64,000 bases of DNA, taken from positions 71,933-135,932 of the forward strand of contig NZ_AQUZ01000019.1 in NCBI RefSeq assembly GCF_000372465.1. The letters run 5' to 3'. This document shows, in pieces, positions 19,709-29,800 of the stretch. Origin of the DNA: Kribbella catacumbae DSM 19601 (GTDB taxonomy: Bacteria > Actinomycetota > Actinomycetes > Propionibacteriales > Kribbellaceae). Each line of letters opens with the position of its first letter. The stretch's first letter is position 1. The translations under genes were made by a program, and so were the position numbers. The notes beneath the pieces are model-generated. The model ran no database searches. It was not told the origin of the DNA and saw only the letters and a list, made by a program, of their open reading frames with translations.

Positions 19709-22501
19709 CTAAGTGGATGTCCCAGGTGCTGGCTGGTCAGTAGCGGTCATGCGGTCGAGGAGCTTCGTCCTGGCTTGACCAACTGCCACGTGGTCGAGAC
19801 TGTCCAGAACATTGAGAGCTTGCTGCCAGGTTCGCCGTGCGGCGTCGCGGTCGCCGGCGGCGAGCTGGGTCTCGCCGAGGTCGGTGAGGCTGCTCACTTC
19901 GAAGTAGCCGTGGCCGATCTGGCGCCACAGATCCAGGGCGTATCGGTAGCACGCGTGAGCTCGTTGATGATTGCCGAGCTGATGGTGCACGTAGCCAAGG
20001 GTGTCCCAGGTGGCGCCCTGACCTTTGCGGTCGCCTACTTCCTCGAGCAGGGCGATGGAGCGCTCGCCGTCACTGATGGCCTGCTGGAAGTTCCCCAGCT
20101 TGGCGTTGTGCCAGGCCATATTGCTGAGTGCGCGGCCCTGACCGGTCCGGTTCCCGACCGCCGTCTGCAGAACGAGCGCCCTGCTGCTGTGTTCGAGCGC
20201 CTCGGCATACCTGTTCTGCCGGCCCAGGTGGTGAGCGAGGATCAGGCATGTTTTGGCCTCCCCGCCGTGGTCCCCGGCGGCTCGGTACAGGTTGAGCGCG
20301 CCTTCGAGAGCGGCCGTGGCCTCGGTGAAACGGTCCAGCCGGGAGTAGGCGAGGCCGAGTCCGCGGCGGGCCAGGCCCTCGGCCGGCCGATTCCCCAGTC
20401 GCTGAGCAGCAGCCAAGCTGGCGTATTCCATGGTGATCCAGTCATGCCATCGGCCTTGCTGGTCGAGAAACGTAGCGAATGCTTCGACCAACTGAGTCAC
20501 GTGGAGGTCGAATCCGCTCTTCGCCGCCAGGTCAACAGTCGCAAGCAGGACGCGATGCTCGGCGGCGAACCATGCCAGCGCAGGCCCGGCATCGCCGGGG
20601 TCCTCGGGCAACACGTCCGGTTGACATGCCGCTGGTGTGGCTGGGTCGCGGTGAGGAGCGAGAATACGCTCCGCTGCGTGAGCGGTATGGAGATAGTGAT
20701 CGAGTACCCGATGGATGGCCGATTGGTCGGGCTCGGCGACAGACAGATCGGTGGCGTATGCGCGCAGGAGGTCGTGGAACGTGTACCGGCCGGGGGCGCA
20801 CTCGATCAGCATGCTCGCGTAGCACAGCTCGCCCAGTAGCCGCGTAACCGCCGGCCGCGTGACGCCGGCGAGGCTGGCTGCGGCGGCGACCGAAATGTCG
20901 GGACCGGGATGAACGCCGAGCAGTCGGAACAACCGCTGCCCTGGAGGGGCCAGCGCGTTATAAGACGACACGAACACCGCCCGTAACGTGGTGCGCCGGT
21001 CGTGTGTGTCCAGGGCGTCCAACCGCTTCCGCTTGTCCGCGAGGTCAGCCGCGATGGCAGCCAGGCTTACGTATCGGTCAACCGCTGCTCGCCCGGCGAC
21101 AATCGCCAGGGCAAGGGGTAGCCGTGCACAGTGCTGGACCAGTTCGGTGGTTGCCGCTGGCTCTGCGGCCAGGCGGTCGGCTCCGAGTCGCTCTCGCAGT
21201 AGCTGTTCGGCATCGGGGCCTGAGAGCAGATCAAGATGGATCGAGTGGGCCCCATGCTCAGCGACCAGCCCGGTCAGCCGGTTGCGGCTTGTCACCAGTA
21301 CGAGAGATCCTGGCGCGCCCGGCAAGAGTGGACGAACCTGGTCGACATCGCGCGCATTGTCCAGCAGCACAAGCATTCTCCGCTTGGCGAGGAGGCTGCG
21401 AAACATGGCGATCTGAGCGTCCTGCTGCTGCGGGATGTCTCCTGGGGAGGTCCCTAGCGTCTCGAGGAAACCGCGGACCGCATCGATGGCCGACAGCGGC
21501 TCCGCGCCCGGATCGAAACCGCGGAGGTTCACGAAAAGCTGGCCGTCCGGAAACTGATCGGCAACGCGGTGTGCCCAGTGCAGCGCCGTGGCGGTTTTTC
21601 CAATCCCAGCTGTACCCGCGATCGCCGATATCACCACTGCGGTCGCGTTCTCCGAGGATCCGATCAGTTCGTCGAGCACCCCCAGTTCGCGTTCGCGGCC
21701 GGTGAAACAACGCGTTGAGGCCGGCAGCTGACGGGGAACGACGCGAACCGATTCGCCCTGTGCTGAGGCGGCTCCCAACCCCGGGTCCCGACGCAGAAGC
21801 CGCAGATGCAGGTCCCGCAAGTCATCGCCGGGCTCCTCGCCGAGTTGGTCGGCCAGGTACTCGCGAAGCTTCGCGTAATAGTCGAGAGCTTCAAGCCGCC
21901 GCCCGTCCACGATCAGTGCACGAATCACATAGCCGGCCAGCGGCTCGGACAACGGATAATCACCGGCGACCGCCCGCAGACCATCCACAAGCGAGGCGAG
22001 GTCACCACTTTCAAGGCGGTGCCGAGCGAGCAACAGCCAGGCCGACAGTCGTTCCTGGCTCAACGTGTCGCGAAACCGGATCACCCAGTCGCCGCTCAGG
22101 CCCGCCAGCGGCACGCCACGCCACAGCGACAGCGCCTCACCGAGCAACTCGACCGACGCAGCGGTGTCGGCTGCTTTAGCCGCGCGAAGCCGGTCACGAA
22201 AACGCACCACATCCACGCACTCCGGTGCGACCTCACATGCGTAGCCGCCGGCACGCCGTACGATTCGGGGCCCGCTGGCGTACAGCATGCCACGAAGCTG
22301 ACTCAAGTACGGGTAGAGCGTCGCCGCCGGGCGAGCGGGCGGGTCCTCACCCCAGACCCGATCGATCAGCACATCGAGCGGCACGACCTGACCCGGCGTC
22401 GCTGCCAGCGCCGCTAACACCAGACGCTGCTTCGGCGAACCAACGTCCAGGCCCACACCGTCGGCTGTGACCTCGACCGCACCCAGCAGTTGAATCTCCA
22501 T
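19709..22501 (-). CDS. AfsR/SARP-family regulator (BTAD, NB-ARC, TPR)
   Basis: The protein has 930 residues from the ATG at 22501 (MEIQLLGAVEV); a TTG three codons earlier is less likely. The N-terminal OmpR-like winged helix (about 1-95) has VLAALAATPGQVVPLDVLID. The bacterial transcription-activation domain spans about 100-250. The NB-ARC ATPase has the P-loop GTAGIGKTA with Lys302, RMLVLLDNARD (Walker B) and VLVTSRNRL. About 300 residues of TPR repeats at the end cover FTEATAALEGALNLYRAAGD and similar units. AfsR-like proteins switch on secondary-metabolite or developmental genes, often after Ser/Thr kinase signals. No metabolite cluster adjoins, so the target is unknown. Confidence 0.88.
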   Translation of the reverse strand: MEIQLLGAVEVTADGVGLDVGSPKQRLVLAALAATPGQVVPLDVLIDRVWGEDPPARPAATLYPYLSQLRGMLYASGPRIVRRAGGYACEVAPECVDVVRFRDRLRAAKAADTAASVELLGEALSLWRGVPLAGLSGDWVIRFRDTLSQERLSAWLLLARHRLESGDLASLVDGLRAVAGDYPLSEPLAGYVIRALIVDGRRLEALDYYAKLREYLADQLGEEPGDDLRDLHLRLLRRDPGLGAASAQGESVRVVPRQLPASTRCFTGRERELGVLDELIGSSENATAVVISAIAGTAGIGKTATALHWAHRVADQFPDGQLFVNLRGFDPGAEPLSAIDAVRGFLETLGTSPGDIPQQQDAQIAMFRSLLAKRRMLVLLDNARDVDQVRPLLPGAPGSLVLVTSRNRLTGLVAEHGAHSIHLDLLSGPDAEQLLRERLGADRLAAEPAATTELVQHCARLPLALAIVAGRAAVDRYVSLAAIAADLADKRKRLDALDTHDRRTTLRAVFVSSYNALAPPGQRLFRLLGVHPGPDISVAAAASLAGVTRPAVTRLLGELCYASMLIECAPGRYTFHDLLRAYATDLSVAEPDQSAIHRVLDHYLHTAHAAERILAPHRDPATPAACQPDVLPEDPGDAGPALAWFAAEHRVLLATVDLAAKSGFDLHVTQLVEAFATFLDQQGRWHDWITMEYASLAAAQRLGNRPAEGLARRGLGLAYSRLDRFTEATAALEGALNLYRAAGDHGGEAKTCLILAHHLGRQNRYAEALEHSSRALVLQTAVGNRTGQGRALSNMAWHNAKLGNFQQAISDGERSIALLEEVGDRKGQGATWDTLGYVHHQLGNHQRAHACYRYALDLWRQIGHGYFEVSSLTDLGETQLAAGDRDAARRTWQQALNVLDSLDHVAVGQARTKLLDRMTATDQPAPGTST

Positions 22502-22567
22502 CAAGACCAAAGGCTAACTCAGGGATCGAGGGAACGCTGATCGCTAAAGGTCGCGCTACTTGGCTAC

Positions 22568-22605
22568 CCAACAGTCGACCGGCTCCTGATCCCTTCGACT
22601 GTTGG
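22568..22605. promoter_or_regulatory. 11-bp dyad upstream of the AfsR-like gene
   Basis: CCAACAGTCGA at 22568-22578 is repeated inverted as TCGACTGTTGG at 22595-22605 with a 16-base gap. It lies 67 bases upstream of the regulator start and could be an operator or a stem in the leader. Confidence 0.4.
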
Positions 22606-22650
22606 TTACCCACTTCAAGGGGGTGCGCGCACGCGTCGCCAAGGACACTG

Positions 22651-23015
22651 ACGTGGTTATCCCTATCGCGCCCTCGAACAACCGCTGCAACACATCCGGA
22701 CAAAGGATTCGACGGGGTTCGAACTGCTGGAGGCGCTTGCACGTGACGGCAGAATCGACGGCAGCGGCCGGCTCGGGGCCGCGCGACGCCTTGTAAATCT
22801 AGAAGATCCGAGCGGCTTCGGACCTGCTGGAGGACTTGGCACACGACAGCGGCCTCGAAGGGCGGTACAGGGTAGAGGCTGCGGGCCGCCTGCTCTCAAT
22901 CGGGACTTCGCGCGCGAGGACTCTACTCGTCCGCCTTGCACGCGACCCGAAACTTAACGGCGAAGTCCGCGAGAGCGCGGCCTGGATGCTCAGAATCAGC
23001 CGGCGACCCTACTGA
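22651..23015 (+). pseudogene. HEAT-like repeat protein, C-terminal remnant with frameshift
   Basis: GFELLEALARDGRIDG...LGAARRLVNLEDPSGF reads in one frame. An extra G near 22763 shifts to DLLEDLAHDSGLEG, then RVEAAGRLLSIG, TLLVRLARDPKL and a stop at 23013-23015. The roughly 30-residue period (L..LARD......R..AA..L) is the armadillo/HEAT pattern found at the end of large actinobacterial NTPases. Only about 115 residues are left, with no start. Confidence 0.55.
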
Positions 23016-23587
23016 CAGAGGCCGTGGCGAGCTGTACCCACTCGGCCGGCCGCGGCCCGGGGACATCTACGTCAACGAGCAGCGCCAGAACCGACCCGTA
23101 CCTGCGTACAGGAATCCTTCCCACCGCACCCCTTCGAGACGAGGACGAACCCGATCATGAACGGCCCTTGGTTCGCTTCGAAATGACCGAACCGATCCAG
23201 GATCGGGCGTTGACGCTGTACTCCCAGCAAGGCGCCCGATTCGCTCTCGACCCGACACTGATCCAGCTCGATCACGCCGCAGGCCTGGCCGCCGCAGCCG
23301 CGGTCGGAGCCTGCGAGCTGACACAAGAGACACTGGGTCCGGTGCCCGCCGGGCACCGGACCCAGATCGTTCTCACCCAAGGAACCGACGTGCTCTCAGC
23401 TCTGCCCCGCTCCGTGCGGACCCTGCCAGCAGCCGCCGACCTCTTGAAGGACGCGTCGTCCCCACGAGCTATACCCAGCACCCCAACCGCGATTCCGCCT
23501 ACTCGCATTACCTTCGCGGAGGCCAAATCCCTTTGCCTGGAGCCTAGATCCGGTGATGTCGTGGCTGAGCGGCCATCGGTTTCCAGT
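23016..23587. other. region without a supported gene; contains a 33-bp palindrome
   Basis: A plus-strand frame of 221 codons from 23024 crosses this region. It contains the perfect palindrome at 23333-23365 and ends in antisense of the hydrolase relic, so I do not accept it. A segment from 23183 (MTEPIQDRAL...) looks the least random and could be a relic of an unknown gene. Confidence 0.4.
23333..23365. terminator. 33-bp near-perfect palindrome, terminator-like
   Basis: CTGGGTCCGGTGCCCG, a single C, and CGGGCACCGGACCCAG pair completely. It stands about 220 bases beyond the 3' end of the minus-strand hydrolase relic, so it may be that transcript's old terminator. No T-run follows on either side. 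Confidence 0.5.
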
Positions 23588-23760
23588 TCAGATCTGAGCC
23601 AGGAACGCCACCGAGACGGAGATCAGTTTCGCGATGTCGTCGTGGCCACTGAACGTGTGACCGGCTCCCTTGACCGGCAGGAACGTTGAACGTGAACTCC
23701 TCGGCAGCAGCTCGCAGACAGGCCAACGCGGCCTTGACGTCGTCGAGGGAGTCAGCGCGT
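23588..23760 (-). pseudogene. dienelactone-hydrolase-like enzyme, C-terminal remnant
   Basis: On the minus strand DSLDDVKAALACLRAAAEEF is read in one frame, then the product continues in another as FLPVKGAGHTFSGHDDIAKL and ends SVAFLAQI. GAGHTFSG is the catalytic-His region of alpha/beta hydrolases of the dienelactone type. One frameshift and loss of the nucleophile half make it dead. Confidence 0.55.
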
Positions 23761-23778
23761 CGCGGTTCTCGGTAGCGG

Positions 23779-25563
23779 TCAGCCTTTGGTGACGAACTCC
23801 AGTTCGCTTACGGGGTTGGCGAACTGGCTGACTCGTAGGGAGATCTGCATTCGCCAGGCTCCGGGGGCCGGCAGGACGACTCGTGCTGTGTAGAGGCCGG
23901 GTGACACCTGTGTCAGCGGGACTTCGCCCAGGGCTACCTGGTCGGAGGACAGGCGTACCAAGGGCGGCGCGACGCCCTCGGTGGGTTCGCCGGTCGCCGT
24001 GGTCAGCTTGATGGTGACGGTGTTGGGGCCCCGAGTGAGGGGTGCGAGGGTGGCCTGTAGCTGGATCTCGCCCAGCGTCGTACTGCGGGTGCCGGGCTCG
24101 GTCTTGGCTACCGTGCTCGCCGGCGCGGGGTCGCCCTCGGGGCTCTTGTCGACGAGGAAGCCGGTGACGAGCAGGACGGTCACGAGGACCGCAGCCTCGA
24201 TCGCGGTGGCACGCAGCACCGGTCGGGAGTGCGCCCGCCGGTCTTGCTGCTTGGTTGCTCGCTTGAGTCGTGGGAGAAGCGACCACCGATTCCAGGCCGC
24301 GATGGCGATGGCGACCAGCACGATGCCTATCTTGACCAGGAGAAGCTGTCCGTACGTCGTATCGAGCAGAGGGCCCCAGGAGCCGAGGATCCGCCAGGCC
24401 AGCACGAAACCGGCTGCGACCAGTGCGGCGAGCACGCCGGCCGCTGTGGTGGAGAAGCGGGTGAGTACCTCTGCCGCAACGGCGCCACGGCCCGAGAGGT
24501 CGGGCAAGGTCATCGCCAGGGCTGCGAGCCCTCCGAGCCAGATGCTGCCCGCAAGCAGGTGGAGCATGTCCACACCGACAACGAGGATCTCCGGGCTCGC
24601 CGCGCGGGTGTGCCCGGTCAGCGCGGGGGCCATGACCGCGGCCGCGGCTGCCACTACCGCTGCGCCGCGTCGCAGGCGTGGTCGACCATCGGCGCGCTCG
24701 CCGGCCGGCGGCGGCAGGCCGCGACCAAGCAGGGCTACGGCCAGCAACAACCCGGCGACGACGATCGCGGGTACGGCGTACTCGGTCAGCGGCAAGGAGG
24801 ACCAAGTGCTGCCGCGGGTCAGTAAGGTCGGGCCGCCGTCGAGTAGGTAGATCCCGGTGAGCGGCAGTCCTGCCAGCCATGCCACGGCCGCGACGGCAGC
24901 GGCTGCCCGCGCGGAGACGGCGAGACGACGTCTTGCGCCGTTGACTTGCTGGTCTCCGGGTAGGAACAGTGCGGCGAACGCTACGAGTCCGGCCGCGAGG
25001 AAGAGGGCTAGGTAGCTCAGCCAGCGGGCCAGGGTCAGTGCCCAGGGGACTTCCGGAGTGCCGGCCGAGTCGCTCGGAGGTGGGGTGGCGCCGGCAGTGG
25101 GCGCGCCGACAGAGAAGGTGAGCGAGCCGCCGATGGGATGGCCGTCCTCGGAGACGACCCGCCAGACGATCACCGTCGTGCCGTTGCGCGGCGGTTTGGA
25201 CAGAGCCACCTTGAGTTCAACGCCGCTGACGGTCGCGCTCGCTTCCACCGGCCCACCACTGGAGTCGAAGACTTGAACACCGTCCGGTACGCCGCGCACG
25301 GCCTCGTCGAACGTGAAGCGGATCTGCTTGGGTGCGACCTGCAGAACCGCACCTTCACCCGGGTCGGTGCTGACGAGGTTGGCGTGCGCACTCGCCGGCT
25401 GAGCAAGCCCGAACAGCATTGCCACAGCTAACGCCAGGACCAGAAGCGCGGCTGCCGCGCGGCGTCGCGCTCGCGGGCCTGGATGGCCCCGGCCGTCGCC
25501 GCCAGCCGGACGCGCGAGGCGGCCCGCAAGGTCCGGAAAGCCCGGGAGGTCCGGGCTGGTCAT
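23779..25563 (-). CDS. copper resistance protein CopC-CopD fusion (YcnJ-like)
   Basis: The protein has 594 residues. The ATG overlaps the stop of the ycnI-like gene (ATGA). After a long basic N-terminus and signal helix (about 33-60) the mature CopC domain begins with AHANLVSTDPGEG, whose first His is the classical copper ligand, and ends at SEDGHPIGGSLTFSV. CopD follows with about eight membrane helices (about 185-460), including HTRAASPEILVVGVDMLHLL. The last about 95 residues are a YtkA/FixH-like beta domain. The protein probably takes up or handles periplasm-side copper. Copper could supply the secreted copper-radical oxidase encoded next to it at 26833, which is inference. Confidence 0.85.
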   Translation of the reverse strand: MTSPDLPGFPDLAGRLARPAGGDGRGHPGPRARRRAAAALLVLALAVAMLFGLAQPASAHANLVSTDPGEGAVLQVAPKQIRFTFDEAVRGVPDGVQVFDSSGGPVEASATVSGVELKVALSKPPRNGTTVIVWRVVSEDGHPIGGSLTFSVGAPTAGATPPPSDSAGTPEVPWALTLARWLSYLALFLAAGLVAFAALFLPGDQQVNGARRRLAVSARAAAAVAAVAWLAGLPLTGIYLLDGGPTLLTRGSTWSSLPLTEYAVPAIVVAGLLLAVALLGRGLPPPAGERADGRPRLRRGAAVVAAAAAVMAPALTGHTRAASPEILVVGVDMLHLLAGSIWLGGLAALAMTLPDLSGRGAVAAEVLTRFSTTAAGVLAALVAAGFVLAWRILGSWGPLLDTTYGQLLLVKIGIVLVAIAIAAWNRWSLLPRLKRATKQQDRRAHSRPVLRATAIEAAVLVTVLLVTGFLVDKSPEGDPAPASTVAKTEPGTRSTTLGEIQLQATLAPLTRGPNTVTIKLTTATGEPTEGVAPPLVRLSSDQVALGEVPLTQVSPGLYTARVVLPAPGAWRMQISLRVSQFANPVSELEFVTKG

Positions 25564-26327
25564 GTTCGGCGGCGTTGCCGAAGGAGTACTGTGCCGCCGA
25601 GAACGGAGCCGAGGACGCCGGCGGCCAGGGCGGCGTACGTCAGGGGCTTGTCATCGTTCGCCTCCGGCGCTGCCGCAGTTGCCTTGCCGGACTGTGAGTC
25701 ACCGGTGGTGGAGGTGGCGCCGTGGTGGCCGCTGTCGGCTGGCATGGAGATGACGAGGGCGGGCGCGGGCAACGCGAGTTCCTTGATGTTCTGGCCGTTC
25801 TGCGGGACCTCGATCCAGGCCGACTCGCCTACCTGGCAGGTCTGGATGGTTGGGAACACGAGGTTCTTGCCTTCGGCGTCGGGCAGCTGGACCGCAAGCT
25901 CGAAGACCTCGCGCTGGCCGTCCGGGAGCGGGGTGCCGGTGCTGAACGTCACCGAGCCGACCCGCTCGACAATCTTGTTGCCGTGGGCATCGACCACGGG
26001 CGGGTCGAGCTTCTCCAGTTTCTTCTCCACCTTCCACAGCGCCGTCCGGGTCGGAGTCACCGAGTTGATCCCGGGCGGCAGCTGGATGGTGAGCTTGGTG
26101 GTCGGTGAGTTCTTGCAGCCGTGCCCGACGCTGAACTCGAGGACGGCGTGCGCGCCCGCGGCCGTCGTTGAGGGCGTGACGATGACGTGAGCGCTCGACG
26201 GGGTGGCAACGCCGGCCCAAGCGACCAGTGCGACAGCGCCGACCTGTACGACGCGCCGCGACCATGTCCGAGCTGGATCGCGAGCGGGCCGACCGACCTG
26301 GGTGTAGTCCACATCATCGCGCCACAT
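25560..26327 (-). CDS. ycnI: YcnI-family (DUF1775) copper-binding membrane-anchored protein
   Basis: The protein has 255 residues; GAGGA lies 8 bases before the ATG. The signal peptide cleaves at SSAH, leaving His at the mature N-terminus followed by VIVTPSTT, the hallmark of YcnI proteins whose N-terminal His binds Cu(II). The DUF1775 body (GCKNSPTTKLTIQLP, FPTIQTCQVGES) is followed by a linker, one helix (AALAAGVLGSVLGGTVLL) and the basic end RQRRRT. It is the first gene of a two-gene operon with copCD. Confidence 0.88.
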   Translation of the reverse strand: MWRDDVDYTQVGRPARDPARTWSRRVVQVGAVALVAWAGVATPSSAHVIVTPSTTAAGAHAVLEFSVGHGCKNSPTTKLTIQLPPGINSVTPTRTALWKVEKKLEKLDPPVVDAHGNKIVERVGSVTFSTGTPLPDGQREVFELAVQLPDAEGKNLVFPTIQTCQVGESAWIEVPQNGQNIKELALPAPALVISMPADSGHHGATSTTGDSQSGKATAAAPEANDDKPLTYAALAAGVLGSVLGGTVLLRQRRRT

Positions 26328-26401
26328 GTCTGCATCCTCGGGTGCTCGGGGCGGGCAGGAAGTTCGCCCATGTGAACGTAGTACGAGTTGGTGAATACCG
26401 G

Positions 26402-26434
26402 AGTGAATCAGCGGGCTGAATCCTTGTCAAGGAT
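26402..26434 (-). promoter_or_regulatory. promoter of ycnI-copCD with dyad over the -35 box
   Basis: On the minus strand TTGACA (26430-26425), 17 bases and TTCACT (26407-26402) form a good vegetative promoter, giving a start near 26395 and a leader of about 70 bases. ATCCTTGTCAAGGAT at 26420-26434, a 6-base dyad, covers the -35 box and may bind a copper-responsive or other repressor. Confidence 0.55.
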
Positions 26435-26457
26435 GCGAACTCCTCCCCCGTCATCCA

Positions 26458-26506
26458 TTGCGACGGCTCGCAACGACGCGCTACCGTAGCGTTCACATCA
26501 GTGAAC
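26458..26506 (+). promoter_or_regulatory. candidate promoter and double dyad before the tautomerase gene
   Basis: TTGCGA (26458-26463), an 18-base gap and TACCGT (26482-26487) make a plausible promoter. The palindrome CGCTACCGTAGCG (26479-26491) covers the -10, and GTTCACATCAGTGAAC (26491-26506, arms of 6) follows at once, as expected for a TetR-type operator. Confidence 0.45.
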
Positions 26507-26547
26507 CTTGATCGCCCATGTGGATGACTTCAGTAGAAAGGGCCGCC

Positions 26548-26772
26548 ATGCCCAACATCACCGTCGAACTGCTCGCCGGCCGGACCCTGGAACAGCGCCG
26601 GGCCTTCGCCCAGGCCGTGGCCGACAGTGCGGTCGAGATCCTCGGTGCCCGCCGCCAGGACGTCCGGATGGTCTTCAGCGAGATCACGCCGGACATCGTG
26701 GCCAACGGTGGCGTGCTCGCCAGCGAGGACGAGAGCCGCGCCGGGGTGGTGGCCGCGCTGGACCAGGGCTGA
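26548..26772 (+). CDS. 4-oxalocrotonate tautomerase-family protein
   Basis: The protein has 74 residues; AGAAAGGG lies upstream of the ATG at 26548. After Met removal the N-terminus is PNITVELL, giving Pro1, the catalytic base of the family. GRTLEQRRAFAQAVADSAVE and VRMVFSEI follow the 4-OT/DmpI beta-alpha-beta fold. Such enzymes move protons in 2-hydroxydienoates and form hexamers. It stands alone on the plus strand between the copper operon and the big secreted gene. Confidence 0.85.
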   Translation: MPNITVELLAGRTLEQRRAFAQAVADSAVEILGARRQDVRMVFSEITPDIVANGGVLASEDESRAGVVAALDQG

Positions 26773-26792
26773 TCAGCAGCGCACGAGTAGTC

Positions 26793-26826
26793 AACACGGG
26801 CCCGGGGCATCCCCCGGGCCCGTGTT
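26793..26826. terminator. bidirectional hairpin terminator
   Basis: A 15-base perfect stem AACACGGGCCCGGGG with loop CATC lies exactly between the ends of the convergent tautomerase and giant secreted genes. Confidence 0.85.
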
Positions 26827-26832
26827 GTCGCG

Positions 26833-29800
26833 CTACCTGCCGACCTTGACGGTGCGCTCCACGTTCACCGCCTCGACCAGGTCACTTCCGAGGTAGGCCG
26901 CCGCGACTGTCAACTGACCGCCCTTGGGAATCCTGGGCCACTCGAATTCCGCCCGGCCCTCGCTGACGGTGTCGACGAGCGTCGCGCCACCATCGATCCT
27001 CACCCTGACCTCGCCGGTCACCGGTACGCCGCCGGCGGCCGACAGCTGGACCGTGATCAGCGCCCGGTTGCCGGGCAGCTTCTTCGCGGTGACCTCCATG
27101 GTCGGCACCACCTTCGCCACAACCACTTCCACTGTCGAAGAGGAGGGCAGGTGGCCGGCGTCCCCGCCGTACCGCAGGGTCAGGTCATGCGAACCGGGCA
27201 AGAGTGCCTTGGCGGGAAGCACCAGCGTCCCCTTCCCATTGGCGATCGTGGCCGTTGCCAGGACGGTTGCCCCGCGCAACAGTTCGACCTTTCCAGTAGC
27301 CTCCGCCGGGGAGACCGCGACCGACACGGTGCCGGTAGCGCCGTACGTGGTGGGTAGTGCGACACCGGCCACCGCTGTGGTCGCCAGACCGCCACCCTCG
27401 TCCTTCACCGTGATGATCACCTTCGTGGCGGCGGAGACGTCCTTCCCGTCGTTGGCCCGGTAGGTGAACACGTCCTTGCCGACGAATCCGGCGTCGGGCG
27501 TGTAGGTGAACGACCCGTTGGCAGCCAGCGCCACCGTGCCGTTGCTGGGCTGGGTCACCCCGGTGGCCGTGAGGACATCGCCGTCGCCGTCGGTGTCGTT
27601 CGCCAGGACGCCGGGCGCCGGTAGTACGAGGGGCTGTTCCTCAATGGCGTCGTAAGCGTCTTCGCCGGCGACCGGGGCGATGTTGACCGGTGGCTCCTCA
27701 CCCGGCTCTACAGTGATGGTCACCGTCGTGTTCGCCGAGGCGGCGATCCCGTCGGAGGCCGTGTAGCTGAAGGTGTCCGTCCCCGAGAACCCGGCCTTCG
27801 GGGTGTAGGTGAAGGACCCGTTGGCCGCCAGTACGACGGTGCCGTTGGCCGGCTGGGTAACGCCGCCCGCGGTCAGAGCATCACCGTTGGCGTCCGTGTC
27901 GTTGGCGAGCACACCGGGCGCGTTGACCGTGAGGGGCTTGTCCTCCACGGTGCCGTAGGCGTCGGCTGCCCCCACGGGGGCGGCGTTCACCGGCGGACCC
28001 GCGTGCAGCTCGGCTACCTGCTCGGAGGTGAGCTCGTAGCCGTACATCCGGAAGTCGTCGACCAAGCCGTCGAACCTCGGGTCTCCCCAGCTCGTCCCAC
28101 CGATGGAGTTCGCTGCGGTGTTGCCACCCACGCCGATGTCACCGATGCCGATGGTGAAGTCGGTGCGGGTGGCCTGCAGCTTGCCATCGAAGTAGATCTT
28201 GCCGGTCGAGCCACTCATCGTGAACACCACGTGCGTCCACGCGTTGAGAGGCAGGTCATTGCCTGCACCGAGAGTGAGTCGTTCCTGTGTCGCATTGCCG
28301 GGTGCCTTGAACGTGGCGGCGAACCCGGTGGCCCCGGCAGCCTGCGTGGAGGACTGGAGCAGGAAGAACGTGTCCGTACTACTGCCGATCTGGACCAGCG
28401 GCACCCAGTTCGGCAGCGCGTCCGGACGCGCCCACAACGACACGGTGAACTCCTCGTCCATACCGGCCTCGATGTTGTCCGGGAGCCGGACCTGGTTACC
28501 CGTGCTCGCGGCACCGCCCGGCAGCGACACCGCGCTGCCGAATCGGCCGCCGGCAACCCAGGACGTCGCGCCCTGGAGGGTTGCCGCGCCGACCGACGGA
28601 TCGTTGCCTGTGTTGGCCGCAGTGGTGCCCTGACCCTCGTTGAAGGTGTAGTGGATCGGGACTCCCACGCCCGGCGGTGGACGCTGGACCGTGTGGCTCA
28701 CCTTGGCCGACGAGTCGCGCCAGCCCTCGGCCGCGAGGAAGCGGACCTCGATCTCGTGCGCTCCCGGGGACAGCGTGAGCGCAGGGAACGACACGGCTCC
28801 CTCGACCACGTCCGCCGTCGAGCCGACGCTGGAACCGTCGACCCACAGTTGGGCAGTACCCTTGGCCTTCGCCGCGGCCTCGTCGGCGACGACCGCCGAG
28901 ACCGTCACCGGCTGGGCGAACGGCGACGGCGAGACCGGCTCGACCTTGACCGTCGTGGTCGTGCGCAGCGCCGAACCAGCGGCGTACATCGCAGCCACGT
29001 CTGCCGCGTTCAGCGTGGACGTGTAGAGACGGACGTCGTCCATCAGGCCGTCGTACGCCGGGTCCGGGAACCCGTTGCGACCCAGCCAGTTGTTGGCGGT
29101 CGGACCGATGTCGGTCATGTCGATGGTCAGGTCGTTCCGCGACGCGATCGCCACGCCGTTGAGGTAGAGCGTGCCGACCTGGCCCTGACGCGTGAAGGCC
29201 ACGTGGTTCCACTGGTTGACCGCCACATCCTTGACCGGACTGGCGTAGACCCGCTCTTGCAGAGCATTGCCCTTCGCCTTGAAGGTGGCCGCGAGCCCAG
29301 TGTTGCCCGCCGCCTGGGTCTGCATCTGGATCTGGAAGAAGCTCCCGGCGTCGCCGAGCCCGTCACCGAGGTGGAACAGACCGATCCAGTCGTTCTTCGT
29401 CTCGGGGCGCACCCAGAAGGCGGTGGTGAAGTCCGCCGCACCCTGGAGCAGGTTGTCCGGCAGGTCCACCGCGTTGGCGTTGCTGCCACCAGGCAGGTTG
29501 ATCGCCTTGCCGAAGACACCGCTGTCGGACCAACTGGTGGTACCGGTCAGGGTCGCGGACCCGATGCCGGCGGCATCGCCGGTGTTGGCGGCCGTCGTAC
29601 CCTGCCCTTCCTCGAACTCGTAGTGGATGGGGACGTCGGACGCGCCCGGGTCCGTGCCGATGATCACGAGGTTGTCGATCATCAGGCCGGCGCCGGTTCC
29701 CGGGGCCCGCAGGCTGAGCGTCTGCGAACGGGCCGCCGCCGTGAAGGTACCGACATAGGTGCCGAAGGCCCCTGTTGACGGGAGGTCAGTCGTGGCGGTG

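Noticed and set aside
23024..23689. 221-codon plus-strand frame
   Set aside because: It runs through a perfect 33-bp palindrome and ends as antisense of a hydrolase relic; Ser/Pro/Thr-rich start.
28003..29778. 591-codon plus-strand frame
   Set aside because: Antisense of the LamG part of the giant secreted protein.
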